Shown: one piece after another, positions 45,243 to 54,056 of the stretch
How positions within the stretch are numbered: position 1 is the stretch's first letter
Layout: each line of letters begins with the position of its first letter
Assembly (NCBI RefSeq): GCF_029626235.1
Contig: NZ_JARUBO010000005.1
Span: forward strand, 2,264,501-2,328,500
DNA from: Micromonospora sp. WMMD1120
GTDB taxonomy: Bacteria > Actinomycetota > Actinomycetes > Mycobacteriales > Micromonosporaceae
Length of the DNA stretch: 64,000 nucleotides
Direction of reading: 5' to 3'
The notes under the pieces: model-generated
The model's input: only the letters and a program-made list of their open reading frames with translations
The model's database searches: none
What the model was told of the DNA's origin: nothing
Program-made: the position numbers and the translations under genes

Positions 45243-45578
45243 TCAGCCGGTGGGCTGGTCGTTGCGGATCATCAGGGCGCTGCGCAGACCGGTGATGTCC
45301 AGGACGCGGATCAGGAAATCGCCCACGTGGGTCAACACCAGCAGACTCTGGGCGTGGCTGGCCTTGCGGCTGAGCACGACGAGGGTGCCCAGGCCCTGCG
45401 AGTCGCAGAAGGTGACGCCGCCGAGGTCGAGCACGATCCGTGGGGGTGGGTCGGCCAGCACCTCGTTGACGACGGTGGAGAGCTGGGCCGCCGTGAGCAT
45501 GTCGATCTCACCGGCCAGGCGGAGCACTGCTTCGTCGCCCGTCCGGTGTAGCGTGATGGACAGTTCGGCACGATCCAC
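45243..45578 (-). CDS. STAS-domain anti-sigma factor antagonist
   Basis: 111 residues, one STAS domain with the phosphoserine site in FCDSQGLGTLV (S about 58). Similar in size and fold to the STAS protein at 25444. It faces the response regulator gene and could be the substrate of the SpoIIE-type phosphatase at 37971. No cognate anti-sigma kinase is adjacent. Confidence 0.88.
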   Translation of the reverse strand: MDRAELSITLHRTGDEAVLRLAGEIDMLTAAQLSTVVNEVLADPPPRIVLDLGGVTFCDSQGLGTLVVLSRKASHAQSLLVLTHVGDFLIRVLDITGLRSALMIRNDQPTG

Positions 45579-45756
45579 CCGGTCAGCCTAGCGCGATCAC
45601 GCCGACCTGGCCTGTCGAGGCGACGAGCCGTCCCCATCCGGGCCCCGGCCCCGTCGGGTCGGTGCCGCCGGAGGGCGCCGGCCACGGGTGAGCCGCGTAA
45701 CCCCGGCGCGGGGTGGCTGCTGGTTGACCGTCCGGCGCTGACACAATGGCCGCATT

Positions 45757-47094
45757 GTGACCGACAACTTTTCCGCCGGATCCGGCCGCTACCCGGCCGA
45801 CGCACCGGCCTCCGAGGCCCTGTTCGACCGCGCCCGGGCCATCGTGCCGGGCGGGGTGAACTCTCCCGTGCGTGCCTTCCAGGCGGTTGGCGGCACCCCC
45901 CGGTTCATGGTCCGTGGTGAGGGCCCGTGGCTGTACGACGCCGACGGCCGTCGCTACGTCGACCTGGTCTGCTCCTGGGGTCCGCTGATCCTCGGGCACG
46001 CCCACCCCGAGGTGGTGGACGCCGTCCAGGCCGCCGCCGCCCGGGGCACCAGCTTCGGCACCCCGACCCCCGGTGAGGTGGAGCTGGCGGCCGAGATCGT
46101 CGCGCGGACCCCGGTGGAGCAGGTTCGCCTGGTCAATTCGGGCACCGAGGCGACGATGTCGGCGATCCGGCTGGCCCGTGGCTTCACCGGCCGCTCCAAG
46201 GTCGTCAAGTTCGCCGGCTGCTACCACGGTCACGTCGACGCGCTGCTCGCCTCCGCCGGGTCCGGCGTGGCCACCCTCGGCCTGCCCGACTCGCCCGGCG
46301 TGACCGGCGCGGCGGCCAGCGAGACCATCGTGCTCCCGTACAACGACATCCGGGCCGTCGAGGAGGCGTTCGCCGCCGAGGGCCCGCACATCGCCGCCGT
46401 GATCACCGAGGCTGCCGCCGGCAACATGGGCGTGGTGGCCCCCCGCGACGGTTTCAACCAGCAGCTCGCCCGGATCGCGCACGCCCACGGCGCGCTGCTC
46501 GTCGTCGACGAGGTGATGACCGGGTTCCGGGTCTCCCGCGCCGGCTGGCACGGTCTCGACGCCTCCGACGCCGACCTGTGGACGTACGGCAAGGTCATGG
46601 GTGGTGGCCTGCCCGCCGCGGCCTTCGGCGGGCGGGCGGACATCATGGCGCGACTCGCGCCGGCCGGTCCGGTCTACCAGGCCGGCACGCTCTCCGGTAA
46701 CCCGCTGGCCTGCGCCGCCGGTCTGGCGACCCTGCGGCTCGCCGACGACGCGCTCTACCGCAGGCTCGACGAGACGGCCGCCGTCGTGGGCAAGCTCGCG
46801 TCCGACGCGCTGGCCGCCGCCGGGGTCCCGCACCGACTGTCGTACGCCGGCAGCATGTTCTCGATCTTCTTCACCGACGCCGACGTGGTCGACTACGACA
46901 GCGCCCGCACCCAGCAGGTGCCGGCGTTCAAGGCGTTCTTCCACAGCATGCTCGCCGCCGGCGTCTACCTGCCGCCGAGCGCGTTCGAGTCGTGGTTCGT
47001 GTCGGCGGCGCTCGACGACGCCGCGCTGGAGCACATCGCCGCCGCGCTGCCGACGGCGGCCAACGCGGCGGCAGCGGCTGGTCACGGGGGGTAA
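45757..47094 (+). CDS. hemL: Glutamate-1-semialdehyde 2,1-aminomutase
   Basis: 445 residues of the class III aminotransferase fold. It converts glutamate-1-semialdehyde to 5-aminolevulinate in tetrapyrrole (haem) synthesis. PLP is bound by K279 ([17 protein letters not shown]). [12 protein letters not shown] near the start, [16 protein letters not shown], and [12 protein letters not shown] are diagnostic. GTG start. It leads a same-strand run into the cytochrome c maturation genes, tying haem supply to haem use. Confidence 0.95.
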   Translation: MTDNFSAGSGRYPADAPASEALFDRARAIVPGGVNSPVRAFQAVGGTPRFMVRGEGPWLYDADGRRYVDLVCSWGPLILGHAHPEVVDAVQAAAARGTSFGTPTPGEVELAAEIVARTPVEQVRLVNSGTEATMSAIRLARGFTGRSKVVKFAGCYHGHVDALLASAGSGVATLGLPDSPGVTGAAASETIVLPYNDIRAVEEAFAAEGPHIAAVITEAAAGNMGVVAPRDGFNQQLARIAHAHGALLVVDEVMTGFRVSRAGWHGLDASDADLWTYGKVMGGGLPAAAFGGRADIMARLAPAGPVYQAGTLSGNPLACAAGLATLRLADDALYRRLDETAAVVGKLASDALAAAGVPHRLSYAGSMFSIFFTDADVVDYDSARTQQVPAFKAFFHSMLAAGVYLPPSAFESWFVSAALDDAALEHIAAALPTAANAAAAAGHGG

Positions 47095-47100
47095 CAAACA

Positions 47101-47748
47101 GTGTCGAAGACGGTGGTCCACGTGCTCCGGCACGGCGAGGTGCACAACCCCGACCAGATCCTCTACGGCCGGCTGCCCGGCTTCCGCCTCTCCGAGCTGG
47201 GCGTCCAGATGGCCAAGGCCGCCGCGCAGGGCCTGGCCGAGCGGGACGTCGTACACGTGGTGGCCAGCCCGCTGGAGCGCGCCCAGCAGACCGCCGAGCC
47301 GATCGCCGCCCAGTTCGGGCTGCCGGTGGGGGTGGACGAGCGGCTGATCGAGAGCGCGAACTGGTTCGAGGGCAAGAAGGTGTCCCCCGGCGACGGGTCG
47401 TTCCGCGACCCGCGCAACTGGTGGGTGCTGCGCGACCCGGTGACCCCGTCCTGGGGCGAGGCGTACCGGGTGATCGCCGAGCGGATGTTCGCCGCCGTGC
47501 ACGCCGCCCGGGTCGCCGCCGAGGGGCGGGAGGCGGTGCTGGTGTCGCACCAGCTCCCGATCTGGACGCTGCGCCGCTACGTCGAGCGCAAGCGGCTCTG
47601 GCACGACCCGCGTAAGCGCCAGTGCGGGCTGGCGAGTCTCACCTCGTTCCACTTCGACGGGGCGAAGGTGGTGGGCATCGGCTACAGCGAGCCGGCCGCG
47701 CACCTGATCGCCCTCTCCGCGACCGCCCGGACGGCCAAGGGGGCCTGA
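47101..47748 (+). CDS. Histidine phosphatase family protein
   Basis: 215 residues of the phosphoglycerate mutase-like superfamily. The catalytic histidine is in VLRHGEVHNP (H about 11) with the second His in VLVSHQLPIW (about 143). The substrate is not evident; in actinobacteria this gene is typically found between hemL and the thioredoxin/ccs genes. GTG start seven bases after the hemL stop; its stop overlaps the next start by one base. Confidence 0.88.
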   Translation: MSKTVVHVLRHGEVHNPDQILYGRLPGFRLSELGVQMAKAAAQGLAERDVVHVVASPLERAQQTAEPIAAQFGLPVGVDERLIESANWFEGKKVSPGDGSFRDPRNWWVLRDPVTPSWGEAYRVIAERMFAAVHAARVAAEGREAVLVSHQLPIWTLRRYVERKRLWHDPRKRQCGLASLTSFHFDGAKVVGIGYSEPAAHLIALSATARTAKGA

Positions 47749-48314
47749 TGAACGCCCGGAGGTGGACCGCCGGTCTGCTCGCCGCCGTCGCCGCGGTGGC
47801 GCTCGTCGGCTGTACGTCGAAGGGGCAGGAGAAGACCTGCACGACCACCACCGACGGCATCTTCGAGTGCGCGCCGGACCAGCGCTCGACCCCGCCGAAG
47901 CTGGCCGGGGAGCTGCTCCTCGGCGGCACCTATGACGTCACCCAGGCCCGTGGCCAGGTGGTCGTGGTCAACTTCTGGGGTTCGTGGTGCGCGCCGTGCC
48001 GGGCCGAGGCGGACGACCTGGAAGCCACCTACCAGGCGACCAAGGCGTCCGGGGTGAGCTTCCTCGGCATCAACGTGCAGGACTCGCGGGACAAGGCCAA
48101 GGCGTTCGAGGAGGGCCGGGTCACCTATCCGAGCCTGTTCGACCCGGCCAGCCGGCTGGCGCTCGACCTGGACATCCCGCCGAACACCGTGCCGGCGACC
48201 GTGGTGCTGGACCGGGAGGGCCGGATCGCCGCGGTGATCCGCGCGGCGGTCAAGCAGGAGGGCCTGCAACCGATCGTCGAACGGATCGCCGCCGAGAAGC
48301 CGGCGTCGGGCTGA
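47748..48314 (+). CDS. TlpA/ResA-like thioredoxin lipoprotein
   Basis: 188 residues. The N-terminal signal ends in a lipobox (LVGC, Cys about 23), so it should be anchored outside the membrane. Thioredoxin fold with C81-A-P-C84 in FWGSWCAPCRAE. It would reduce apocytochrome c cysteines before haem attachment, receiving electrons through CcdA encoded next. Coupled by one-base overlaps on both sides. Confidence 0.92.
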   Translation: MNARRWTAGLLAAVAAVALVGCTSKGQEKTCTTTTDGIFECAPDQRSTPPKLAGELLLGGTYDVTQARGQVVVVNFWGSWCAPCRAEADDLEATYQATKASGVSFLGINVQDSRDKAKAFEEGRVTYPSLFDPASRLALDLDIPPNTVPATVVLDREGRIAAVIRAAVKQEGLQPIVERIAAEKPASG

Positions 48315-49132
48315 TGGGCGAGACCTTCCGGAACCTGGCGCTGAGCGGGCCGCTGCTGCTCGCCATGGGCGCGGCGGCGCTCGCCGGCCTGGTCAGCTTC
48401 CTCTCCCCGTGCGTGCTCCCGCTGGTGCCCGGCTACCTGTCGTACGTCACCGGTCTGGCCGGGGCCGACCTGGAGGGCCGGCGGGCGTCGGCGGACCCGG
48501 CGCCCGACGGCGCCGGCGGCGTCGCCGTCCGGGAGCGGGCCGCGACGGTGGCGGTCAAGGGCCGGGTCCTGGCCGGGACGCTGCTCTTCATCGGCGGGTT
48601 CACCGTCGTCTTCGTCGCCACCGCGATCCTCTTCGCCAGCATCGGCCGGGTGTTCTTCGACTACGAGCGTGAGTTGCAGATCGGTGTCGGCGTGCTGGTC
48701 ATCGTGCTCGGGCTCAGCTACCTCGGGATGATCCCCGCCCTGCAACGCGAGTTCCGGATCTCCCGACTGCCGTCGGCCGGTCTGCTCGGCGCACCGGTCT
48801 TCGGCGCGGTCTTCGCGCTGAGCTGGGTGCCCTGCACGGGCCCGACGCTCGGCGCGGTGATGGGCATGGCGGCCACCAGCGGCCAGACCGACCGGGCCGT
48901 GGTGCTCGCGGTGGCGTACTGCCTCGGCCTGGGGATACCGTTCGTGGTCTTCGGGCTGGGCTTCGAACGCCTGCTCGGGGTCTTCCGCGCCGTCCGGCGC
49001 AACAGCCGCTGGGTCACCCGGGTCGGTGGCGCTCTGCTCATCCTGATCGGTCTGGCGCTGGTCACCGGTGGCTGGCAGAGCTTCGTGATCTGGCTGCAGA
49101 CCAGCGTCGGGGTGGGCGAGGTGAGCATCTGA
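48314..49132 (+). CDS. ccdA: Cytochrome c biogenesis protein CcdA
   Basis: 272 residues, six predicted transmembrane helices. Passes reducing equivalents from cytoplasmic thioredoxin across the membrane. The two redox cysteines are in FLSPCVLPLVPGYLSY (helix 1) and in SWVPCTGPTLGAVMG (helix 4). A 40-residue charged, Ala/Pro-rich loop after helix 1 is longer than usual. The start ATG overlaps the preceding stop by one base; likewise the next gene. Confidence 0.93.
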   Translation: MGETFRNLALSGPLLLAMGAAALAGLVSFLSPCVLPLVPGYLSYVTGLAGADLEGRRASADPAPDGAGGVAVRERAATVAVKGRVLAGTLLFIGGFTVVFVATAILFASIGRVFFDYERELQIGVGVLVIVLGLSYLGMIPALQREFRISRLPSAGLLGAPVFGAVFALSWVPCTGPTLGAVMGMAATSGQTDRAVVLAVAYCLGLGIPFVVFGLGFERLLGVFRAVRRNSRWVTRVGGALLILIGLALVTGGWQSFVIWLQTSVGVGEVSI

Positions 49133-50757
49133 TGACTGTGGTCGACGATCGGCCGGAGGCCGAGGCCCCGGCGCCCCGGCGGCGACCCAACCGGCTGCTG
49201 GCTCTCCTGCGCAACTCGTGGCGACAGCTCACCAGCATGCGGACGGCGCTGATCCTGCTCTTCCTGCTCGCCGTCGCGGCCATCCCCGGCTCGGTGCTGC
49301 CGCAGCGCGGAATCAGCCCGGAGAAGGTCAACGAGTACTTCGTCGAGCACCCGGACCTGGCCCCCCGGCTCGACCGGATCGGCGCGTTCGAGGTGTTCGG
49401 CTCGGTCTGGTTCTCCGCCATCTATCTGCTGCTGTTCACGTCCCTGATCGGCTGCATCACGCCACGGATGCGCGACCACATCCGGACCCTGCGGTCCCGG
49501 CCGCCGGCCGCGCCGAAGCGGATGGCCCGGCTGCCGCAGCACACGGTGCTGCCCGCTCCGCCCGGTGGCGCGGCGGCGATCGCCGACGTGCTGCGCAAGC
49601 GCCGCTGGCGGGTGGAGGTGCGCGGCGACGAGGTCTCCGCCGAGAAGGGCTACCTCAAGGAGACCGGCAACCTGCTGTTCCACACCTCGCTGATCGCGGT
49701 GCTGATCGGCGTCGCGCTCGGCTCGTGGTACGGCTGGAGCGGCAACCGGCTGCTGGTCGCCGGCGCGGACAACGCGTTCTGCAACACCCGGCAGCAGTAC
49801 GCCGAGGCGAAGCTCGGCCCCCGCGTGGACAGCGCCGACCTGCCCCGCTTCTGCCTGCGCCTGGACGACTTCGAGGCCCGGTTCCTGGAGAGCGGTCAGC
49901 CGGACTTCTTCAACGCGAAGGTGACTGTCGACGGCCCGGACGAGCCGACCCGCAGCGCGAACTTCTCGGTGAACTCGCCGCTGCGCCTGAAGGACGCGAG
50001 CGTCTACCTGCTCGGGCACGGGTACGCCCCGGTGATCCGCTACACCGACCGGTTCGGCAAGAGCCAGATCAGCGACGACCCGTTCCTGACCACCGGCGAC
50101 ATGGGCCTGACCGGCGAGGGGCTGGCGGCCTTCCCGGACGCGAACGTCGACCCGGCGACCGGGCAGCGCGCAGCGGACCAGCAGATGGCGTTCACCGGCA
50201 TCTACCTGCCCACCGCGCCGGAGCAGGGGCCGTTCGTCCGCTCGCAGTACCCGACCGAGCGCAACCCGGCGCTGAACCTGGTCGCCTACCGGGGCAACCT
50301 CGGTCTGGACGCCGGCATCCCCGGGTCGGTCTACCAGCTCGACCAGCGGCAGGTGCGGACCGGCAAGGTCAAGGAGGTCGGCACCAAGCTGCTCCGCAAG
50401 GGCGAGAAATGGACGCTCGACGACGGCACCACTGTCGAGTTCCTGGGCACCCAGCGGTACGTCACCCTCTCCGTCCGGCACGACCCCGGCGCGACGCCGC
50501 TGCTCATCAGTTGCGCGTTTCTGCTGGTCGGGCTGATGGGCTCGCTGTTCGGGCGGCGTCGCCGGGTGTTCTTCCGGGTGCTCCCGGGCGACCCCGGAGA
50601 AGGATCTCCGACAAGCGGTAGTAGCTTGGTGGAGGTCGGCGGGCTGCCGCGTACCGACTATCCCGGGTTCGCCGAGGAGTTCGCCCAACTCGTCGCCGCG
50701 GTCAGGGGCGACCAGCCAGCGGCCGAACGGGCCGGCGCGCGAGAAGGAGCCGAGTGA
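49132..50757 (+). CDS. resB: Cytochrome c biogenesis protein ResB
   Basis: 541 residues with three N-terminal-half transmembrane helices, a large extracytoplasmic domain (about 195-440) and a last helix near 460. ResB/Ccs1 forms the system II haem-handling complex with CcsB, moving haem out and attaching it to apocytochrome c. LILLFLLAVAAIPGSVLPQR near residue 40 is the family signature. An Arg/Pro-rich start and a 70-residue cytoplasmic tail are present. One-base overlap with ccdA and with ccsB. Confidence 0.93.
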   Translation: MTVVDDRPEAEAPAPRRRPNRLLALLRNSWRQLTSMRTALILLFLLAVAAIPGSVLPQRGISPEKVNEYFVEHPDLAPRLDRIGAFEVFGSVWFSAIYLLLFTSLIGCITPRMRDHIRTLRSRPPAAPKRMARLPQHTVLPAPPGGAAAIADVLRKRRWRVEVRGDEVSAEKGYLKETGNLLFHTSLIAVLIGVALGSWYGWSGNRLLVAGADNAFCNTRQQYAEAKLGPRVDSADLPRFCLRLDDFEARFLESGQPDFFNAKVTVDGPDEPTRSANFSVNSPLRLKDASVYLLGHGYAPVIRYTDRFGKSQISDDPFLTTGDMGLTGEGLAAFPDANVDPATGQRAADQQMAFTGIYLPTAPEQGPFVRSQYPTERNPALNLVAYRGNLGLDAGIPGSVYQLDQRQVRTGKVKEVGTKLLRKGEKWTLDDGTTVEFLGTQRYVTLSVRHDPGATPLLISCAFLLVGLMGSLFGRRRRVFFRVLPGDPGEGSPTSGSSLVEVGGLPRTDYPGFAEEFAQLVAAVRGDQPAAERAGAREGAE

Positions 50758-51734
50758 TGTCCGCACTCTCCGACAATCTGGTGACCTTCGCGATCCTGGC
50801 GTACCTGATCGCGATGATCGGCCACGCCGTGGAGTACGCGCTGGGCAACGCCCGTGCCCGGGTCGCCGCGGCGGCTCCGGCGCGGGAACTGGTCGCTGCC
50901 GGCGGCGTCGTCGTCCCGGCACCGCCCGCGCCGACTCCGGCTCCGGCGACCGGCGCGTCCGACCGCTCCGCGCGGCGGGCCCGCCTCGCCGGCCTGGTCG
51001 GGGTGTACGCCACCGCTGTCGCCGCCGCGCTGCACCTGGCGGCGCTGGTCACCCGAGGGCTGGCCGCCGACCGGATGCCCTGGGGCAACATGTACGAGTT
51101 CGTGCTCACTGTGACGTTCATCGGGGTCGCCGCCTGGCTCGTGGTGCTCTGGAAGCGGCCGTCGCTGCGCAAGCTCGGGCTGTTCCTGACGCTCGTCATG
51201 GTGCTGCTGGTGGCCACCGCCGAACTGGTGCTGTACGTGCCGATCGTGCCGCTGGTGCCGGCGCTCAACTCGTACTGGTTCATCATCCACGTGTCGACGA
51301 TCGTCTTCGCCTCCGGCATCTTCCTGCTCGGCGTGGTGCCCGCTGTCGGCTTCCTCATGCGCAACGGGTACGAGCAGGGTCGGCGGAGCTTCCCGTACAG
51401 CCTGGCCAAGCGGTTGCCCGGCGCGGCCGGCCTGGAGCGGTTGACCTTCGGTCTGCACGCCTTCGCGTTCCCGATCTTCACTTTCGCGGTGATCGCCGGC
51501 GCGATCTGGGCCGAGGCGGCCTGGGGTCGGCCGTGGGGCTGGGACCCGAAGGAGACCTGGGCGTTCATCTCCTGGGTCGTGTACGCCGGTTACCTGCACG
51601 CCCGCGCCACGCCCAGCGTCAAGCGCAACGTGGCCACCTGGATCGCCGTGCTCGGCTTCCTCACCATGCTGATGAACCTGTTCGGCGTGAACATCTTCTT
51701 CACCGGCCTGCACTCGTACGGCGGGCTGGACTGA
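50757..51734 (+). CDS. ccsB: Cytochrome c biogenesis protein CcsB/ResC
   Basis: 325 residues, eight transmembrane helices; the partner of ResB. The haem-binding WWD-like segment is seen as WGWDPKETWAFISW near residue 262, with flanking His residues in conserved helices (for example LNSYWFIIHVS). A 35-residue Ala/Pro linker follows helix 1. The ATG at 50757 overlaps the resB stop; a GTG one codon earlier is possible. Ends the maturation operon. Confidence 0.93.
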   Translation: MSALSDNLVTFAILAYLIAMIGHAVEYALGNARARVAAAAPARELVAAGGVVVPAPPAPTPAPATGASDRSARRARLAGLVGVYATAVAAALHLAALVTRGLAADRMPWGNMYEFVLTVTFIGVAAWLVVLWKRPSLRKLGLFLTLVMVLLVATAELVLYVPIVPLVPALNSYWFIIHVSTIVFASGIFLLGVVPAVGFLMRNGYEQGRRSFPYSLAKRLPGAAGLERLTFGLHAFAFPIFTFAVIAGAIWAEAAWGRPWGWDPKETWAFISWVVYAGYLHARATPSVKRNVATWIAVLGFLTMLMNLFGVNIFFTGLHSYGGLD

Positions 51735-51741
51735 CCCACAG

Positions 51742-51784
51742 TTGACAGATGTAGAACTACACATCTAAGAAATGTAGTTCTACA
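51742..51784 (+). promoter_or_regulatory. Promoter with paired palindromic operators before the ATPase relic
   Basis: TTGACA at 51742-51747 and TAAGAA at 51766-51771 (18-bp spacing) resemble a housekeeping promoter. Overlapping it are TGTAGAACTACA (51750-51761) and TGTAGTTCTACA (51773-51784), each a near-palindrome and together an inverted repeat. Looks like an autoregulated promoter; AT-rich relative to the region. Confidence 0.6.
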
Positions 51785-51803
51785 TTCCTGTGGGGATGTG
51801 GCA

Positions 51804-52105
51804 GTGAAGCTCTCCAAGCCGGCGGAAATCTTCGACCGTGACGTCGAATGGGCGGAGCTGGCCCGGTTCGCCACGGACGACCGGCCCGGTGCGACGCCAA
51901 GTGGGGTCGCACGCTCGGGCGGCCCGAGTTGGATCGGCTGGGCCGGGCACGAGACTTGCTCGTCGCGCGTCCTGGCCTGGACGTGCGGGACGCCCGGTTG
52001 CTGCTCGTGAGCGCGGCGGGGTTCACCGACGACCTTCGGCAGGCGGCCGGTCAGCGTCCCGATGTCGTCCTCGTCGACCCGTCGCGGCTCTATTCCGGCG
52101 ATTGA
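51804..52105 (+). pseudogene. Collapsed ATP-binding protein (AAA/DUF234-type) gene
   Basis: From GTG 51804 the first 29 codons (KLSKPAEIFDRDVEWAEL, ATDDRPGAT) match the start of actinobacterial ATPases that continue into a Walker A motif. Near 51890 the sequence jumps frame and continues with what looks like the C-terminus of the same protein (KWGRTLGRPELDRLGRA, LLLVSAAGF, VVLVDPSRLYSGD, stop 52103-52105). The intact protein would be over 400 residues, so roughly 1.2 kb with the ATPase core is missing. It keeps its promoter. Confidence 0.68.
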
Positions 52106-52329
52106 GGGCGTCCTGGCCGCACGGAAGGATGTCGAAGGCTGCGGTTGCCGCGCAGGGTCTCGTTCACGCGCAGCGTGATCTGGTACGACACCTCCGGCAG
52201 GTCGGCCAGCTCGATCCGCTCGCCGCGTAACGCCAGTTGGGCGTGCAACTCCCGGGCGACAGCGTCACGAAGCTCGACCTGTAGGGGCGACAACCCGTCC
52301 GGGTCGCCGACGACGTACGCGTCCGACAC
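52090..52329 (-). CDS. Small hypothetical protein
   Basis: 79 residues from a GTG at 52329. Helical, acidic in the middle (VELRDAVARELHAQLALRGERIELADL) and basic at the end. Family not recognised. It overlaps the end of the ATPase relic by 16 bp. Longer in-frame starts to 52509 run through the palindromic repeat and are rejected. Confidence 0.4.
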   Translation of the reverse strand: MSDAYVVGDPDGLSPLQVELRDAVARELHAQLALRGERIELADLPEVSYQITLRVNETLRGNRSLRHPSVRPGRPQSPE

Positions 52330-52430
52330 TGGTCCACTCTGCTCCCGCGTCCCGCCATTCGACCAGGCACGGTGAGATGTGTCCGCCGGGCTTGACTCGC
52401 CCCCGGGTCGGTGATGTGGTGGCGCGAGCC

Positions 52431-52510
52431 CTGATCCACTCGTGTTCCAGGAAACGGGGGTGTCCCAGGTCGCTGGACACCCCGACTTTCGGAAAGTCGA
52501 GTGGATCAAG
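52431..52510. repeat. 80-bp imperfect palindromic repeat, copy 2
   Basis: Begins CTGATCCACTCG and ends CGAGTGGATCAAG; arms are imperfect inverted repeats with GGGGTGTCC / GGACACCCC near the centre. Same family and length as 14815-14894. Confidence 0.85.
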
Positions 52511-52595
52511 ATCCGCCCCGCTGGGCCGGGGCCGTCGCGGGTGTCACAGCACCCGGCGTGGGGCGCGCCGCACCCGGTGCGGGAGACTGGCGGGT

Positions 52596-54056
52596 ATGGC
52601 GGCTCGTGGCTTCCCGTACACCGATCTCAAGGACTTCCTCGCGGCGCTGGAGCGGGCGGGGGAGTTGCGCCGGGTCGACGTCCCGGTCGACCCGACCCTG
52701 GAGATGAGCGAGGTGGTCACCCGTACGGTGCGGGCCGGCGGCCCGGCGCTGCTCTTCGAGCGTCCGACCCGGGGCGAGATGCCGGTGGCGATCAACCTGT
52801 TCGGCACCGAGAAGCGGATGGCGATGGCTCTCGGCGTCGACTCGCTCGACGAGATCGGCGCCCGGATCGGCGCGCTGATCAAGCCGGAGCTGCCGGTCGG
52901 CTGGTCCGGCATCCGGGAGGGCCTGGGCAAGGTCATGCAGCTCAAGTCGGTGCCGCCGCGCAAGGTGAAGACCGCGCCCTGCCAGGAGGTCGTCTACCGG
53001 GGTGACGACGTCGACCTGAACCGGCTGCCGGGGTTGCAGGTCTGGCCCGACGACGGCGGGATCTTCCACAACTACGGGCTGACCCACACCAAGCACCCGG
53101 AGACCGGTAAGCGCAACCTCGGCCTCTACCGCCTCCAGCAGCACGGCCGCAACACCCTCGGCATGCACTGGCAGATCCACAAGGACTCGACGGCGCACCA
53201 CGCCGTCGCCGAGCGGCTCGGGCAGCGCCTGCCGGTCGCTGTCGCGATCGGCTGCGACCCGGTCGTCTCGTACGCGGCGAGCGCGCCGTTGCCCAGCGAC
53301 ATCGACGAGTACCTGTTCGCCGGGTTCCTGCGCGGCGAACGGGTGGAGATGGTCGACTGTCTGACCGTGCCGTTGCAGGTGCCGGCACACGCGCAGATCG
53401 TGCTGGAGGGCTACCTGGAGCCGGGTGAGCGGCTGCCCGAGGGGCCGTTCGGCGACCACACCGGGTTCTACACGCCGGTCGAGCCGTTCCCGGTGCTGCA
53501 CATCGAGACGATGACCATGCAGCGCAAGCCGGTCTACCACTCGATCGTCACGTCCAAGCCGCCGCAGGAGGACCACGGCCTGGGCAAGGCCACCGAACGG
53601 ATCTTCCAGCCGTTGCTCAAGCTGATGATCCCGGACATCGTCGACTACGACCTGCCGGCAGCCGGGGTGTTCCACAACTGCGCGATCGTGTCGATCCGCA
53701 AGCGCTACCCGAAGCACGCGCAGAAGGTGATGAACGCGATCTGGGGCGCGCACCTGATGTCGCTGACCAAGCTGATCGTGATCGTCGACGAGGACTGCGA
53801 CGTGCACGACTACAACGAGGTCGCCTTCCGGGCCTTCGGCAACGTCGACTACGCGCGGGACCTGCTGCTCACCGAGGGGCCGGTGGACCACCTCGACCAC
53901 TCGTCGTACCAGCAGTTCTGGGGTGGCAAGGCCGGCGTCGACGCGACCCGCAAGCTGCCCACCGAGGGCTACACCAGGGGTTGGCCGGAGGAGATGACCA
54001 TGAGCCCGGAGGTCGCGGCCCTGGTCGACAAGCGCTGGAAGGAGTACGGGATCTGA
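52596..54056 (+). CDS. UbiD-family decarboxylase, probable menaquinone pathway (MqnL-type)
   Basis: 486 residues of the prenylated-FMN-dependent UbiD family. FMN/Mn-binding and catalytic stretches are visible: NLGLYRLQQHGRNTLGMHWQ near residue 175, PEGPFGDHTGFY near 283 (with the catalytic Glu/Asp region) and HSIVTSKPPQEDH near 310. The UbiA-type gene overlaps its stop by one base and a UbiX-type gene that would make its cofactor is 2 kb away. Together they fit the late steps of the futalosine menaquinone route in actinobacteria. ATG 52596 is used; the longer frame crosses the palindromic repeat. Confidence 0.88.
   Translation: MAARGFPYTDLKDFLAALERAGELRRVDVPVDPTLEMSEVVTRTVRAGGPALLFERPTRGEMPVAINLFGTEKRMAMALGVDSLDEIGARIGALIKPELPVGWSGIREGLGKVMQLKSVPPRKVKTAPCQEVVYRGDDVDLNRLPGLQVWPDDGGIFHNYGLTHTKHPETGKRNLGLYRLQQHGRNTLGMHWQIHKDSTAHHAVAERLGQRLPVAVAIGCDPVVSYAASAPLPSDIDEYLFAGFLRGERVEMVDCLTVPLQVPAHAQIVLEGYLEPGERLPEGPFGDHTGFYTPVEPFPVLHIETMTMQRKPVYHSIVTSKPPQEDHGLGKATERIFQPLLKLMIPDIVDYDLPAAGVFHNCAIVSIRKRYPKHAQKVMNAIWGAHLMSLTKLIVIVDEDCDVHDYNEVAFRAFGNVDYARDLLLTEGPVDHLDHSSYQQFWGGKAGVDATRKLPTEGYTRGWPEEMTMSPEVAALVDKRWKEYGI

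Noticed and set aside
45583..47703. Minus-strand ORF of 706 codons
   Set aside because: Antisense of hemL and the histidine phosphatase gene, which carry clear family motifs.
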